Assembly (NCBI RefSeq): GCF_032854445.1
Contig: NC_088298.1
Coordinates: forward strand, 4,584,160-4,648,159
Source of the DNA: Liolophura sinensis
Taxonomy: Eukaryota > Mollusca > Polyplacophora > Chitonida > Chitonidae
Direction: 5' to 3'
DNA: 64,000 nt
A model generated the notes under the pieces. It ran no database searches. It was not told the origin of the DNA and saw only the letters and a program-made list of their open reading frames with translations. The translations under genes and the position numbers were made by a program. Every line of letters starts with the position of its first letter. Positions within the stretch are counted from its first letter, which is position 1. Positions 1-11,409 of the stretch are shown here, piece after piece.

Positions 1-265
1 ACGAAAGACTTTGAAAATGGTACCTATTGCTGACTCGCTGATTGTTCAGCTCTGAGAGGTTATAGCGCGGAGAAACGACTGGTTGGCACGCTGTCAGTAT
101 AATGTGCCTGGGTATGGGTTGCCATGTATGGTGTCTTCAGCATGATACTTCAGTGGTGACAGCACTTTGGCGGCATGGACTCTCCCTGCCACAAGAAGAC
201 ACAATATATGTACACATGTACCTAATGACTTCTCGTTGTCATATGTCTGAAAAATTGCTAAGTAA
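1..265 (+). repeat. SINE family 2 copy, head cut by window edge
   Basis: This segment aligns by eye with 5362-5605 on the same strand and, in reverse, with 8040-8325. Shared blocks are 'acgaaagactt', 'ctgagaggtta', 'tcagtataatgtg', 'cacaagaagacacaata' and 'cgttgtcatatg' followed by 'ctgaaaaattgctaagta'. The 3' end 'gtcatatgtctgaaaaattg...aaaac' is the tail of a tRNA-derived SINE family whose fuller copy lies at 32471-32790. The tRNA-like head would lie before base 1. Non-coding. Confidence 0.6.
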
Positions 266-351
266 AACATAAAATATTAAACCATGAACAGGCCTACGTA
301 CAAACTCATTTGCTTTTAAAAATGGGGATTTGCGTTAGACAAAGTTAAAAC

Positions 352-466
352 ACATTAATAGTAATGTTTCCCATAAATAGCAATGTTTCCCATAAATAGC
401 AATGTTCCCCATTAATAGCAATGTTCCTCATTAATAGCAACGTTCCCCATTGATGGGCACTGTAGC
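352..466. repeat. Short tandem array, about 21-bp unit
   Basis: About five degenerate copies of a unit built on 'aatagcaatgttccccatt'. The copies drift gradually from 'cataaatag' to 'cattaatag', so this is an ageing minisatellite. No coding sense. Confidence 0.75.
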
Positions 467-1775
467 TGAACATACACATACGCATACACAATATTATATA
501 TCATTCTCAGCTGTTTTGTTGCAGTGTTTGTAAAGTACGACTTTTCTTTGCGAGAACACCTATATAGAAATAGTGAGGTAGCCTACACAACAAAATAGTT
601 CAACGCTTGGTATGAGAGCCGATGGATGACCGATTTCGCTACCTTGATAGCTCGCTAGCTCGCTTCGCTAATTCGTTGTCTCGTTACCTTGACCTTCCTA
701 ATACAAGACGCGGTATGTACAGGGGTCCTCTTCCATAGCTTGGACCGATTTCTTTTTGACTAATGGTGTTCCCCTTAGAAAACATACAATTAACTTCATT
801 TTTACTTGAATCTTAGATGTAGTTATGTGATATCTGAGTTTTGTATTTGGTGCTGTAGTTTGCAAGTATTTGGCAATAAAACCCGGAAATCCTCAACACA
901 AAAAAAACAGTTGAGGTCATCGGTTCCTGTATTACGGTTACCTCCCCTTTATTAATGGCTGGCACGCCAGGACACCGCGCTCGAGATCGTTGCCAAAATA
1001 ATGAAGTCGCAGGAATTATTAATGGATCGCTCGGGCGATAAATACCACTGGCTTTTGTCCAGGGTTAATTTCATCGGGAACAAGTAATAGCCTTGAGATT
1101 CTCTTCATTTTGTCAAACAGAATTAGACCTTTCTTGGGACACGCCAGCTTAATTACCTCCCTTAGGAATCTCGAGATAAATCCTTCTGTTTCACCTTCGT
1201 CTGGAAATCCCGTCCTTGGTGACGACTCTGGCCACAGACGTAGCTGAGATTATTTCACTCGGCCAGTGATGGAGGTCAGTAGTTGAAAATCCAGCTGTCT
1301 GTGGCGTGTCTGAGCTCACAGTGGATACCTAGGCTTTGTTGTATGCCTGGCATTTACGGCGCGTATTGGTCTAATGCCTGTATATGTATAACCTGTCAGT
1401 AATCATAGAGATTTATTTGACATACCAAGGGCTAAGGCTGTATTAACGCCTACTGTGGAAATTGGTTTAATCATATTAAGCTTACTGAAAATCACAACGA
1501 TGCGCTCATACGGCCCTGTGCACTACATCGACTTCAATAGAATTCAACAAAATCAGAACGTGTCACCCCTCAGTCCATTTTAGTCGAAACCTACAAATCA
1601 GGCTTGGCTTATTTATAATTGTTTTTATCGACTTATAATATTCGGCGAGCCAAATAGCATTGTGTGAACGCAGCTTTTCTGTGTAGGTGCCACAGTTTGA
1701 CTATGACGCTTTCTTTGTGCTGGTTTACCTTGTTTTATTTGACATGTTTCCTTGCAGGTATCCTATTTTAATCAC
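467..1775. other. No gene recognised
   Basis: No exon-like reading frame, RNA gene or repeat family could be assigned. An AATAAA at 875-880 is followed 20 bases later by a short A run (900-907). This could be the end of an old retrocopy, but nothing coding is visible upstream. Confidence 0.5.
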
Positions 1776-2272
1776 TTAACTGAGGTAAATTGACAAGAGG
1801 CCATATTTCACCGGTTACTTGTGACCCAGCTATCACACTGACAAGAGGCACTATTTCACCGGTTAAGTGTAAACCAGCTATCACACTGACAAGAGGCCGT
1901 ATGTCACCGGTTACGTGTGATCCAGCTATCACACTGACAAGAGGCACTATTTCACCGGTTAAGTGTGAACCAGCTATCACACTGACAAGAGGCCGTATGT
2001 CACCGGTTAAGTGTGAACCAGTTATCACACCGACAAGAGGCCGTATGTCACCAGTTACGTGTGACCCAGCTATCACACTGACAAGAGGCACTATTTCACC
2101 GGTTACGTGTGAACCAGCTATCACTGACAAGAGGCCGTATGTCACCGGTTACGTGTGACCCAGCTATCACACTGACAAGAGGCCGTATTTCGCCGGTTAC
2201 GTGTGACCGTTTGCCTGCTACCACACTGTCGTCGCTGCTGGGGTTTACTCTCTATACTGTACGTCTTTAATT
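1776..2272. repeat. 48-bp minisatellite grown inside a dispersed repeat
   Basis: About nine copies of a 48-bp unit beginning 'tgacaagaggc' and containing 'tttcaccggtta' and 'ccagctatcacac'. Unit starts at 1791, 1839 and 1887 give the period. Because 48 is divisible by three, both strands carry 122-125-codon open frames with 16-residue repeats. These are artefacts of periodicity, not genes. The flanks 'aactgaggtaaattgac' and 'gtcgtcgctgctggggttt' recur around single units at 3330-3610 and 23860-24160, which shows the array expanded from one internal segment of a dispersed element. Confidence 0.9.
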
Positions 2273-2279
2273 ATATTCA

Positions 2280-2960
2280 TCATTCATAAACCGAGTTTCT
2301 TAAGGTGTCAGATTATGTTTTCAAACTCCTCGTATATCACCTAAAGCTTACAGTGAGTCCAGAGAAAGGTGTTATCTATCCGTCTGTGTATACCCCTAAG
2401 CCGTTTCCATGGCGACTTGGTTACATATTTAATGATCCTGAAAGCTCGTAAATGTCAACGTGGCTTGGAACTGTCTAAAAAGGGAGCACTTCCAAAAGAA
2501 ACGCACAGAATTGGCTCTGAGCCGCTCTGGGAGGCATTGTCACATTTACAGTGCACTTAACTGTTTTGTTGTTATAGCATCAATAATATGTTCTTTGTTT
2601 CACAATGACATCTTCTCCGAGGAGACAGGATTTAGATTGCATGGTACACAATAAGATTAATTGGAAATGATGTATTTTCTTGTCAGGTATAAATAATACA
2701 ATGCACTCTTTCATTGAGTTCTTAAACGTTATTTATTTTGTCTTTAAGAAGCACTCGCTTGACCTTTTGCCACGTGCTACTATATACGAGGTGGTTACAG
2801 ACAACTAGACGTTTAACGTGTAATATGCGCAGTTCATCCTGCTTTCACAATCAGGCTACAAGCTGTGTAGAAAAATAAACTTGAATACACTTTGCGTCGT
2901 AAGAGGGGAGTTCAGTTTAGCAATGGCCTTTGCAAAATCATGTATCGTGAATGGCGTGAA
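2280..2960. other. No gene recognised
   Basis: Two overlapping frames of 63-64 codons occur at 2369-2654 but show no domain, splice context or compositional signal. Nothing else was identified. Confidence 0.45.
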
Positions 2961-2964
2961 CGCA

Positions 2965-3150
2965 CAAATTTTTACATGTTTGCAAGGTGTTCATTCAAGC
3001 ATATTCTGAAGGCTGATAAAAGTTATACTTTTGATAAGCCCTGAAATTGGCCAATCCACTTAATGTAGTTTAGTCTCCAAAATCAAATTGTGAAAAAAAT
3101 TGCACTGAATGTTGCTCTCTCATATGAGAAAAGGTTGAGGAATTTGGGTA
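2965..3150 (+). repeat. TAATTC/GAATTA repeat family, degenerate copy
   Basis: Contains 'gtttgcaaggtg', 'ttcaagcatattctgaagg', 'aagccctgaaattggccaat' and ends 'aaaggttgaggaatt'. The same order of blocks is seen at 42476-42691, and in reverse at 42040-42193 and 62467-62690. Confidence 0.7.
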
Positions 3151-3329
3151 GTGTACATAAACCGTTACGTATTGCAGAAGAAAGCAAAAGACTAATGTGG
3201 CATCATCTATAGGTGGGTTACGCTTCTTGTTGGGTACAAGATTTTGTGCATTGATTGGATAATATGGCCAAAGTGACATAATGAGGCCAGTCGGTACTTC
3301 AAAGGTCTCAATCGTAATGTATTGTATTT

Positions 3330-3610
3330 TAAATGTGATGACAACGCAGCAGTTTGAGTAATTCTAGACCAGTGCAATTAACATCACTGCATTTTATTTT
3401 CTTTACCTAATTCTGCTGAAGTCATGGTGCTAGGGGGCATGTACGTTTCTACCATTTGTGCATTTACATGAATAGTTAGAATAATACCGTAACCCGAGGT
3501 AAATTGACAAGGGGCCGTATTTCACCAGATACGTGTGACCATTTGCCAGCTATCACATTGTTGTCGCTCTCGGTTTTTTTTTTCTGTGCTGTGAGTCTTA
3601 ATTATGTCAC
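3330..3610 (+). repeat. Dispersed repeat with one 48-bp-type core
   Basis: Matches 23860-24160 across 'gacaacgcagca', 'gagtaattcta', 'aattctgctgaag', 'catggtg', a single 'tgacaaggggccgtatttcacca' core and 'ttgttgtcgctct'. The same core is the monomer of the tandem array at 1776-2272. It is the single-core form of that element. Confidence 0.75.
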
Positions 3611-4335
3611 AAATTCACACAAATTTAGGCGAGACAAGATGGGGGCTCTCCCAAACTGACATAGGTAATTTACATGTTCTGCCATGATGGTATCATTGCG
3701 TCCAGGAAAAAATTAGAGAAAGTTATAATTATCTCCACTTTGTTCGAAGTCCTTCCGCTTTGCGTCGCAATTGTCGAAACTACTTCCGGGAGGTGTCCGC
3801 ACTCACGGCAGAGTCAGAATCTTTTCTTGTCAGGAACTGACAAAGAATAAACGTATTAAAGGCGGTCTCATTATTATTCAGAATAAATCCCTTACAGTGA
3901 TTAGACTGGGACTAAACGGGCATTATACTCATCGTGTTGAATTAGATCGCTACTTTGGATATATGAACAGTTGCAATTAAAACGCAACTGAGGTAAAGAA
4001 TTTATGATCGACGACTTGTATACTAGCATGGTACACGATTTGAATACTGATTTCACCCACATTGGAACATACCTCGCGCCTTTCCAACATCATTGGAAAA
4101 CTGTTGACTGCTTCTGTTTGCACGATTCCGTCCTTTTTTCGTACTTTATATATAAACTTAGTTCTTTGATGGTTTGTGTTAAACATCGTTTTGGCTTTGC
4201 CCTTGTGATTATCGACCTGTAAAATCCATACTGATTGAGTGCTACTATACGAATGTCTATTTCGACTTGCAGATGTTGAAAAGTGTATTGACAAGACATA
4301 TAACGCATCGTTTTACAACCCATTTTGTTTCCCCA

Positions 4336-4431
4336 GCCCGGTTTCCTCGAGCTATAATTCTGTCCGCCGTCGTAAAAATGAAGTATTCTTAAGTACGGCG
4401 TAAAACACCAATCAAATAAATAAATCATGAG
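4336..4431 (+). repeat. SINE family 1, 3' fragment
   Basis: The tail half of the dominant SINE: 'cccggtttcct', 'ccgccgtcgta', 'tattcttaagtacggcgt', then 'aaaacaccaatcaaataa'. The tRNA-like head is missing (5' truncation). Confidence 0.85.
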
Positions 4432-5360
4432 TTTGCCATCACTGTTTTTTTTGTTTTTGGTGGAATAAGTGGAATCTGTTTCGAACCAATGCTAACATGA
4501 AGCTCGCAGATCTTCAAAGACATTTCAGTAATCATGGTGTTAATGGATATTTATCCGCAGGACTATAGTCGTGCTTCTTTTGATAACAAGAAAACCGTTG
4601 ACAGAGTCTGTTTGGTTTGTCGCATACATAATTAATCATTATCATTAATCTACGTAAACAAGATCTCTAGTTTTTCTTGTCAAGGTTCCGAGATTTACCG
4701 ATGTATTTCTGTCCAATGTGATTTTCATTTCTCTAGAGAGCCTGTCTTATCAAATATTCATGCGCCCGCGGACGTATCTGAGTATAAATTCCAGGGTAAC
4801 ACGGTAAAAACCGATATCTTTTTCAGGATACTAAGTAGGTTTTCCTTTCTGTTGCACGAACGATGAAACTTGGGACAGGTAGCGTTATTCGGCAAACTGT
4901 GGTAACCGTTACTTGCAAAGCTTTTCAGTGCTGAGACTTCTTTCTCGCAGTTTCAGATCCCCCCGCCCCCTTGATTTGTATTTTTATTGCAACGGCTTAT
5001 AACTGGTGAATTCAAGCTCATTTCATTTCGAAAATCCGTTAAGAGTCGAAAAAAAATACCGCAGTAACAAAAACAAAAGAAACCAGATAAGAACGTATAA
5101 GGCTTGTAATAGAAGTAATAAATAACTCATTAGATCAAAAAAGTCGTATTTTCATGGTGTTTATTTCGCCCAACCCCCACACCCAACCCCCCTATATAGC
5201 TTCAGATTAAAGCTTCAGATTAAGGATCATGGTCTGTTTGCTTTTTTATAATCCTGGATTATACAAGCTTTAGGAAACGGGTTTTCATTGGATAAAAGTC
5301 TTTTTTCATTAACTTTTTTGTATTGCTCACGCGCAGCTTCTCTATACACGACTGAGTCGG
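4432..5360. other. No gene recognised
   Basis: AT-rich sequence. A short direct duplication 'agcttcagattaa' occurs near 5201-5223. There is no coding exon or RNA gene that I can support. Confidence 0.45.
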
Positions 5361-5361
5361 G

Positions 5362-5605
5362 TCGAACGAAAGACTTTAAATGATACTTGTTGTGGCCCGC
5401 TTGGCGCTCAACACCGAGAGGTTAGAGCAAAGAAACAAGACGTGTTGGCCTGGTGTCAATATAATGTGACTGGGTGTCGTGCCTGATGTCATCGACTTGA
5501 TGCTTCAGTGACGGCAGGCGCTTTGGCCACAAGAACACACAGGGTGTATACGCACGCCGAATTACTCGTCGTTGTCATGTGAGAATTGTACGACGTAAAA
5601 CCCTA
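5362..5605 (+). repeat. SINE family 2 copy
   Basis: Same block order as 1-265: 'cgaacgaaagacttt', 'ccgagaggttagagc', 'tcaatataatgtgactgggt', 'gatgcttcagtg', 'cacaagaacacac', 'tcgttgtcatgtgag', then 'tacgacgtaaaacccta'. It abuts the MITE that starts at 5610. Confidence 0.65.
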
Positions 5606-5609
5606 ACCA

Positions 5610-5871
5610 TACACACAAAAAATTAATGTGTTAATTTTAACAGAAAGTCTGTCTGAGTGATGCTAGAAAGTATTCTGTTATTATTACATAATACGCTGTG
5701 ATATTCAGCATAATATCGTGTTAGTGTAATACGGTCTTACTGAATACTGAATTAACAGAACATGTGTGCTATATATTTAACAGAATAATCTATTGCAATA
5801 GCAGAATAACTTCTAGCATAACTCAGGCAACATATTTTCTGCTAAATTAACAGATTACTTTTTAGAGTGTA
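5610..5871. mobile_element. MITE family A (TACACTCAAAAA type)
   Basis: Terminal inverted repeats 'tacacacaaaaaattaatg' and, in reverse, 'tacactctaaaaagtaatc', each followed inward by 'ttaa..taacaga'-type sequence. The element is about 262 bp, AT-rich and non-coding. Internal 'aacagaata' motifs alternate on both strands. The outer TA bases could be a TA target duplication. It matches 11410-11630 and the partial copy near 16990-17158. Confidence 0.8.
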
Positions 5872-6299
5872 CATTCGCCTTTATTCGCGAATTCTGCCGT
5901 CTGGCCACTATTTCCAATTTCTGTAAGCTCTAGACCATACCACCAATATTGGTATGACAGCGTTCCAGTGTTTAGATGACCACGTAAGCCTATATACGCT
6001 AAAATTACTGATCTTTGGCCTACATTAATACTCAGTGAGTACAAAAGCAACCCCATCTATACGTTAGTTATTGCTGTAGCCTGTGAAGAATGTCTGTGGC
6101 TGTATCAGGGTTCAGGGCTGTACAGAGCAGCTATGAACACGCCATGTCTAAGTTACTAATGAAGGTACTCGAGCGACCAGATCGGGAGTATATGTCAGGC
6201 TTCCTTGAGAAAGCCATTAGGGGCCCCATTAACGCCCCTGGGGCAATATCACGTCTAGATATGGCCTATATAGACGTCTTCGTGTAGACACCGGTCTTA

Positions 6300-8035
6300 A
6301 GGCCACCTAGAAGATTGTTCGCAGTTTCGAGTCTGTAGGACTATTGATGGTACGCGCCATCCGGTCATCGTGGAAATATCTTAACATCACATGCACGACA
6401 AATACTTTTCGCGTCATTTTTCTTTCTTTGTTTGTGTATTTATTTATTTGATTGGCGTTTAACACCGTGTCGTATTCAAATTTTTTTTACTTATATACGA
6501 TAGTGGTAAGAATTGTGTTTGAAAAATTAAAACGGACTGGCTGACCTTCGATAAGCCCCTGACAAACCCCCTGACTTAAAGCCTCAGCCAAATCACTGCT
6601 GTTATACAATTGGCTGGTACTCCGGTAATTCACTTTACTAGTTTCTTGCCTTTTTCTCAAGGTTTCTCTCTGTTGTTGTTTCTACACTTAAGACATTGAT
6701 TATACATACATACCCGTCGGAGAAAACTTCCGCCACTCCTGACTTAAGGCAGCAACCAAAGCAACGAGAGCTGGAATCGAACTCACGACCTTACTGGTGA
6801 AGGGTCAGAGTCGCAGAGAGCCAGGGGCCACTATCACAAAACTTCATAAAAGTGATACTTCTCGCAAGTTGTCCCTGTTATCGTGCCATAAGGCGACGTC
6901 ATTTACGAGCAAATGTGAAAAGAGAAAGTGTCCTCAGCGCCTAATCATCTGAGTCAAGGAGGCTCCGATTACACGGTTAATATCGATTTCCATTCACCTG
7001 ACTTTGAGACTTACCTGGCGAAAGCCGGAATCAGCCTAGGTCATTATGGCATAACACCTTGTCATTTAGCTTTCAGCGCACCTGTCCTTTAATACGATCT
7101 TTAATTACAATACATGTAATCACCCAGCTCTACCATAACGATATATGGACTGTAAATGACGTTGACAGCTCATAGCTGACAAACATCTTGTTAATGGCTT
7201 GTCCGTTATGAAGGGCATCAACAGCGTTTCTCGCTGAGTATAAGGCTGCAGATGACATTTCTCGTGTTCCTATGGAAACGCATATGTTTCTAATAACGGC
7301 TTCTACGAATGCATATTTCACATAGTCAAACTTATATGTCGTGTATTGACGACAAATCTGTCCGGAGTTTGCTGTTGAATTGACTGTGCAAAGGTAAGGT
7401 GCGTACGATATTTGTTCACACCGTTGATGGTATACAGGCCTATCTATATTCAGTAGACCAGCTACTATATGCAGGGTTAAAACTCCATTCATCTGTCGAT
7501 GGTACATTTGTAACACGCCGTCAAACGGCAATGTGCTGGAAAACGTGCGATTTTACGACACGAATACCAGAGAAAAGAGAAATAGAATAGCTATAGAGTA
7601 TGTCCAACTTTCGTGCGATTAACGCTAGCGTATGTTGAGAAATCTAAAACTTTATACCTACAGTTACTTTATACCTACAGTTATGCATATGACACAAAAT
7701 ATTACTCAAAACCCAATGAAAACAGGATATGCTTCCCCAACATACATCCTTTTCATTCATGAATGATATTGCGCAGACAGAGCATGCCAGCTGTGCGCCT
7801 ATGGATGGATTTTTGCACGATGTATGTTTGTGAATTTTTGTTCTTGATTATTTATGCTGGCACATCACATGCAATGTTGCGCTTAATTCATGATTCATTA
7901 CTTTTTACAAACCACATTAACAATTGTTTTTACGGTTTTGTTTATCATGAAACAAAATCAGCTTTTAAACTCGCTTTTTGATCTGAAACTGCATAAGACG
8001 TAGAATGGCGACGTTGTGAAATCTCGTTAATTCTC
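6300..8035. other. No gene recognised; tRNA-like SINE fragment on minus strand
   Basis: A short SINE family 1 tail is at 6437-6482 ('tatttatttatttgattgg'). At 6761-6830, read in reverse, 'gtcgtgagttcgattccag' resembles a tRNA B box, suggesting a third SINE type. A minus-strand frame of 133 codons (7130-7531) has no recognisable domain and no repeat structure. It is left unassigned. Confidence 0.4.
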
Positions 8036-8039
8036 GTGG

Positions 8040-8325
8040 AGTCTGGCGTAGTTTGCTCTATAAGTAAAATACGGAAGATCCACCAATCAATATACTGTGC
8101 CTTCTTGTGGCAGGGTGAGTCAATGCGGCCAAAGTGCTGCTGCCACTGATGTGCCATGCCGAAGACACCAGACATGACACTCCACTCAGTCACATTGTAC
8201 TGACACCGGGTCAACCAGTCATGTTTCCTTGCTCTAACCTCTCAGTGTAGAGGGGCAGGGACAAGAACCGGGTTTGATCTCCCTATTTCGAGGAGGAGGC
8301 TCTAACCATTAGACTATCGAAGCAA
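8040..8325 (-). repeat. SINE family 2 copy with tRNA-like head
   Basis: Read on the minus strand, the element begins near 8325 with 'atagtctaatggttagagcc' (A-box-like) and 'gggagatcaaacccgg' (B-box-like). It then continues into the family body, 'ctgagaggttagagcaagg', 'tcagtacaatgtgactgagtg' and 'gccacaagaaggcac'. It is the best case here for a tRNA-derived head in this family, although the head differs from the one at 32471. Confidence 0.7.
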
Positions 8326-8614
8326 TCAATCTATTATCTCCACTCTTGGGAATATTACATAGAGTGAGGACGCTACCACATCAATCAACAGAACAGCCAA
8401 ATATGATTTCCACTTTTTAGCACATCGTTTAAAAAAAAAAACAGAAGAAATTTTGCACTGGTCTTGTCGCCATAGCAACCACGAGAACGGCTGACAAAAA
8501 CCACAGTCTAAACTAAAGAAGAAAACCAATTGTTACGTATGAGAGAGTAAGCGATAACTCACAAAGTGCAATAACTGTAGTTTCCTTTAACGTAATTGGA
8601 CAAAGACGGACTTT

Positions 8615-8695
8615 CTTTGAAAAGATCGTCATCATATGACTGAAAAATTGTTGAGCACGACGTTAAACCCCAAGCACTCACTCACTCTTTTAAAA
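8615..8695 (+). repeat. SINE family 2 tail
   Basis: Contains 'cgtcatcatatgactgaaa' and 'cgacgttaaaccccaagcac' followed by 'tcactcactc'. This is the terminal motif of the family, present also at the end of the 32471-32790 copy. Confidence 0.75.
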
Positions 8696-9067
8696 GAAAA
8701 TAAACTAATCAAAGAATAGAAAGAAAAAAAGTCAGGCAATCCGTAAATTATATTTGGCTTAGATCTCTGTTTTGTGTTTACTGCAAATAAAAAAAAATGC
8801 CACACATGGCCAGCTATTCCTCATTTTTCTCTTTCTCAGGTCTTTGAATATTTTTTTTTACAAATGATAAATGTGAAAGCGGTGTTCCCACCATTGCATG
8901 AGGTCTCTTTTTCGATTAGATTTGTGAAATGCTATTATTTCTTTTCTTTTCGAATGGTTTGATATATTTCATATAACTTGTGCACTCAGATGTCCGGGCT
9001 GTTATTCATTTTATTTCTGCGCCCATGCAATTTCTGTATATAACTATAGAAATCCTCCATAAAGCTA

Positions 9068-9155
9068 TGTTTGATTTATTTATTTACTTATTTGATTGGT
9101 GTTTTACGCTGTATTCAGGAATATTTCACTATACTATACCGGCCACAGCTATGTT
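9068..9155 (-). repeat. SINE family 1, 3' fragment
   Basis: On the plus strand it reads 'tatttatttacttatttgat', 'tggtgttttacgctgtattc', 'aggaatatttcac', 'ataccggccacagc'. This is the complement of the SINE tail. Only the last 90 bases are present. Confidence 0.8.
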
Positions 9156-9478
9156 TGAGGAAGCCTTTACTAAATTATGTGACAGTAAACGTATTGAAGC
9201 TTTCTGACAGCTTAAGCACCATTGTTGCTTAGAGCAAATAAAGTAAAAAAACACTCAGCTGTAATGGATTACAGTCAGTGCTAACACCGCACGGTGTTCC
9301 ATTGAGGCCGAACTATAAATATGTCGGCATTGGAACCCGTTTCAACATAAAGGCAAGGCACTGACCAATAAAATATGGAGATACTGAGAAAAATAATGGC
9401 GTGACACTGACCAATATAACGCTGACCAATATAATGCTAAGACATTGCCCAAAATAATGTCGAGTCACTAAGTGATAT

Positions 9479-9653
9479 TTATTTAATTGTTTGATTGGTG
9501 TTTACGCCGTATTCAAGAATAATTCACTTATACGACGGCGGCCAGCATTATGGTGGGAAGAAAACGGGCAGAGCCCGGGGGAAACCCACGACCATCCGCA
9601 GGTTGCTGGAATACCTTCCCACTTACGACCGGAGAGGAAGCCAGCATGGGCTG
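9479..9653 (-). mobile_element. SINE family 1, 5'-truncated, with 12-bp target duplication
   Basis: The tail lies at the left (atttatttaattgtttgatt) and the sequence extends through the conserved 'cggcggccagcattatggtg' and 'gagaggaagccagcatg' blocks, but the tRNA head is missing. The exact direct repeat 'actaagtgatat' flanks it at 9467-9478 and 9654-9665. It is therefore a genuine target-primed retrotransposition event into the minisatellite. Confidence 0.9.
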
Positions 9654-10330
9654 ACTAAGTGATATAATGTTGAGACACTGGCTAATATAATGGTGAGACA
9701 CTGGGCAATATAACGGTAAGGCACTAAGCAATATAATGGTAAGACACGGACTAATATAATGTTGAGACATTGACTAGTATAATGTTGAGACACACGTCAA
9801 TATAATGATAAGACATTGACCAGTATAATGTTGAGACACACGCCAATATAATGATAAGCCATTGACTAGTATAGTGTTGAGACACACGCCAATATAATGA
9901 TAAGCCATTGACCAGTATAATGTTGAGACACACGCCAATATAATGATAAGACATTGACCAGTATAATGTTGAGACACACGCCAATATAATGATAAGACAT
10001 TGACCAGTATAATGTTGAGACACACGCCAATATAATGATAAGCCATTGACTAGTATAATGTTGAGACACACGCCAATATAATGATAAGACATTGACCAGT
10101 ATAATGTTGAGACACACGCTAATATAATGATAAGACATTGACCAGTATAATGCCGAGACAGGGACCAATATAAGGTTGAAGCCCTGAGTGATATAATGGT
10201 AAGACAATGACCAAAGCACTGCTGAGAAACTGACTAATATTTTGTTGAGACACTGTCCAATATTAGGTTGAGACATGATATATTCTTGAGACAATGACTG
10301 TTATAATCTTAAGACATTAAGCAATATGAT

Positions 10331-10387
10331 TATTTGTTCAATTGTTGTTTTACGCCGTACTCATCAATATTTCACTTATACCAGGGT
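10331..10387 (-). repeat. SINE family 1, 3' fragment in minisatellite
   Basis: Plus-strand text 'ttgttttacgccgtactcat' and 'caatatttcacttatacca' matches the SINE tail. It is flanked on both sides by degenerate 46-bp-array sequence. Confidence 0.75.
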
Positions 10388-10519
10388 GACTTGACCTATA
10401 TGATGTTGAGAAACTTACTAATAGAATGCTAAACACTGACCAAAATAATGTTGATACACTCACCAATATGGTACGTTGGGTGACTGAAGATTACAAACAA
10501 AATTCTTTTGCCCGGGGAA

Positions 10520-10740
10520 AGGTGAGAAGTTCAGTTCAGTGGTTTTGTGGCTTTGTGAAACGCACGCCCAGCAGACAACGACAAGCCATTAACCCACCGG
10601 GTCGGGAGTTCGAATCCAGATCTTGCTGGCTCTGCTGCGACTTTTCGCGAGCAGAATTCTCCAGTTTCGGGCCATAAGCGGAAATTTCTTGTCTCCAAGA
10701 GGGTCTGAAAATTCTGCACGCTGGTGTTAAAAATGTGGCC
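10520..10740 (+). repeat. Possible tRNA-derived SINE, third type
   Basis: 'ggtcgggagttcgaatccag' near 10601 is a good B-box-like motif, and 'tttgtggctttgtgaaacgc' precedes it. The following sequence does not match SINE families 1 or 2. There is no second copy in the window to confirm its ends. Confidence 0.35.
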
Positions 10741-11040
10741 ATAAAATTGCAGTACATAATTTTGTGAAGATGGACATAAAAATTGGGAAAAAATATAAAA
10801 AATTCCATTGTATAATGCGGACGGTCATATTTATTTTTTATATTTATATTTGTGACCATTATTTAAAAAAGTATTTCCGGTTATGCGCTGATCCCCTCTC
10901 TCTCCCAGCTGATCATTCCCACCATTGAGGGCGTGTGATCCGATCCACCTGTTCATTGACCTGTCATGTAATGGCTGCGTAGAGCTATTTAAGAAATGAT
11001 ACGTGGCATCTGCGAATATAAGCTTATTTAGTTTGCGTTA

Positions 11041-11095
11041 TTTATGTGATTGGTATTTTACGACATACATTATGGTGGGGGAAACCGGGCAGAGC
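11041..11095 (-). repeat. SINE family 1 fragment with internal deletion
   Basis: 'tgtgattggtattttacgac' is followed directly by 'acattatggtgggggaaacc' and 'gggcagagc'. The middle part (aagaatatttcacttatacg...) is missing, so this is a deleted tail. Confidence 0.7.
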
Positions 11096-11104
11096 AAATA
11101 TATA

Positions 11105-11345
11105 TATAGATTTTGTTCACTCAATAAATAAAGATTCAGTCCGTTCAAATAATTAAAGTGTCTGCTCATTCAAATAAAGAAAGATTCAGATCATTTAAGT
11201 AGATTAAGCTTCAGTTCAAGTAAATAAATAAAAGATTTAGCTCATTCAAGTGACTAAAGATTTCAATTCAGTTCAAGTAAATAAAGTTTCGGCTTGATCA
11301 TTCAAATAAAGTAGTATTTACCTCTTTAAAATAAATCAAGATTAA
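11105..11345. repeat. Degenerate A-rich tandem repeat
   Basis: Repeated variants of 'cattcaaataaagaaagatt' and 'cagttcaagtaaataaa' at irregular spacing of about 30-40 bp. It is an old, diverged array. Confidence 0.6.
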
Positions 11346-11409
11346 GCTCATAATCTTATTAGTCCTAATGCAACAACTCATTTTTTGTTGTTTTTTTTTT
11401 CATTGGCAC

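Larger units (their letters stand above)
9355..10480. repeat. 46-bp minisatellite of two 23-bp half units
   Basis: The core (about 9750-10150) alternates 'tataatgttgagacacacgc' and 'tataatgataagacattgac', giving a 46-bp composite period. The flanks degrade into single 23-bp-like steps ('tataatggtaagacac'). A 46-bp period rotates through all three frames, which explains the overlapping minus-strand frames of 90-142 codons here with the same repeated peptide. They are not genes. Two SINE pieces (9479-9653, 10331-10387) interrupt the array. Confidence 0.9.

Noticed and set aside
875..907. AATAAA plus A run as the end of a processed pseudogene
   Set aside because: Only eight A residues and no upstream coding similarity or target duplication.
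1768..2158. Frames of 122-125 codons on both strands
   Set aside because: The 48-bp period is a multiple of three, so stops are absent by chance on both strands.
7130..7531. 133-codon minus frame
   Set aside because: No family resemblance, repeat or exon signals. A chance frame is the simplest reading.
9751..10294. A CRISPR-like array at the regular 46-bp repeats
   Set aside because: Both half units are repeats; there are no unique spacers and the context is eukaryotic. It is a minisatellite.
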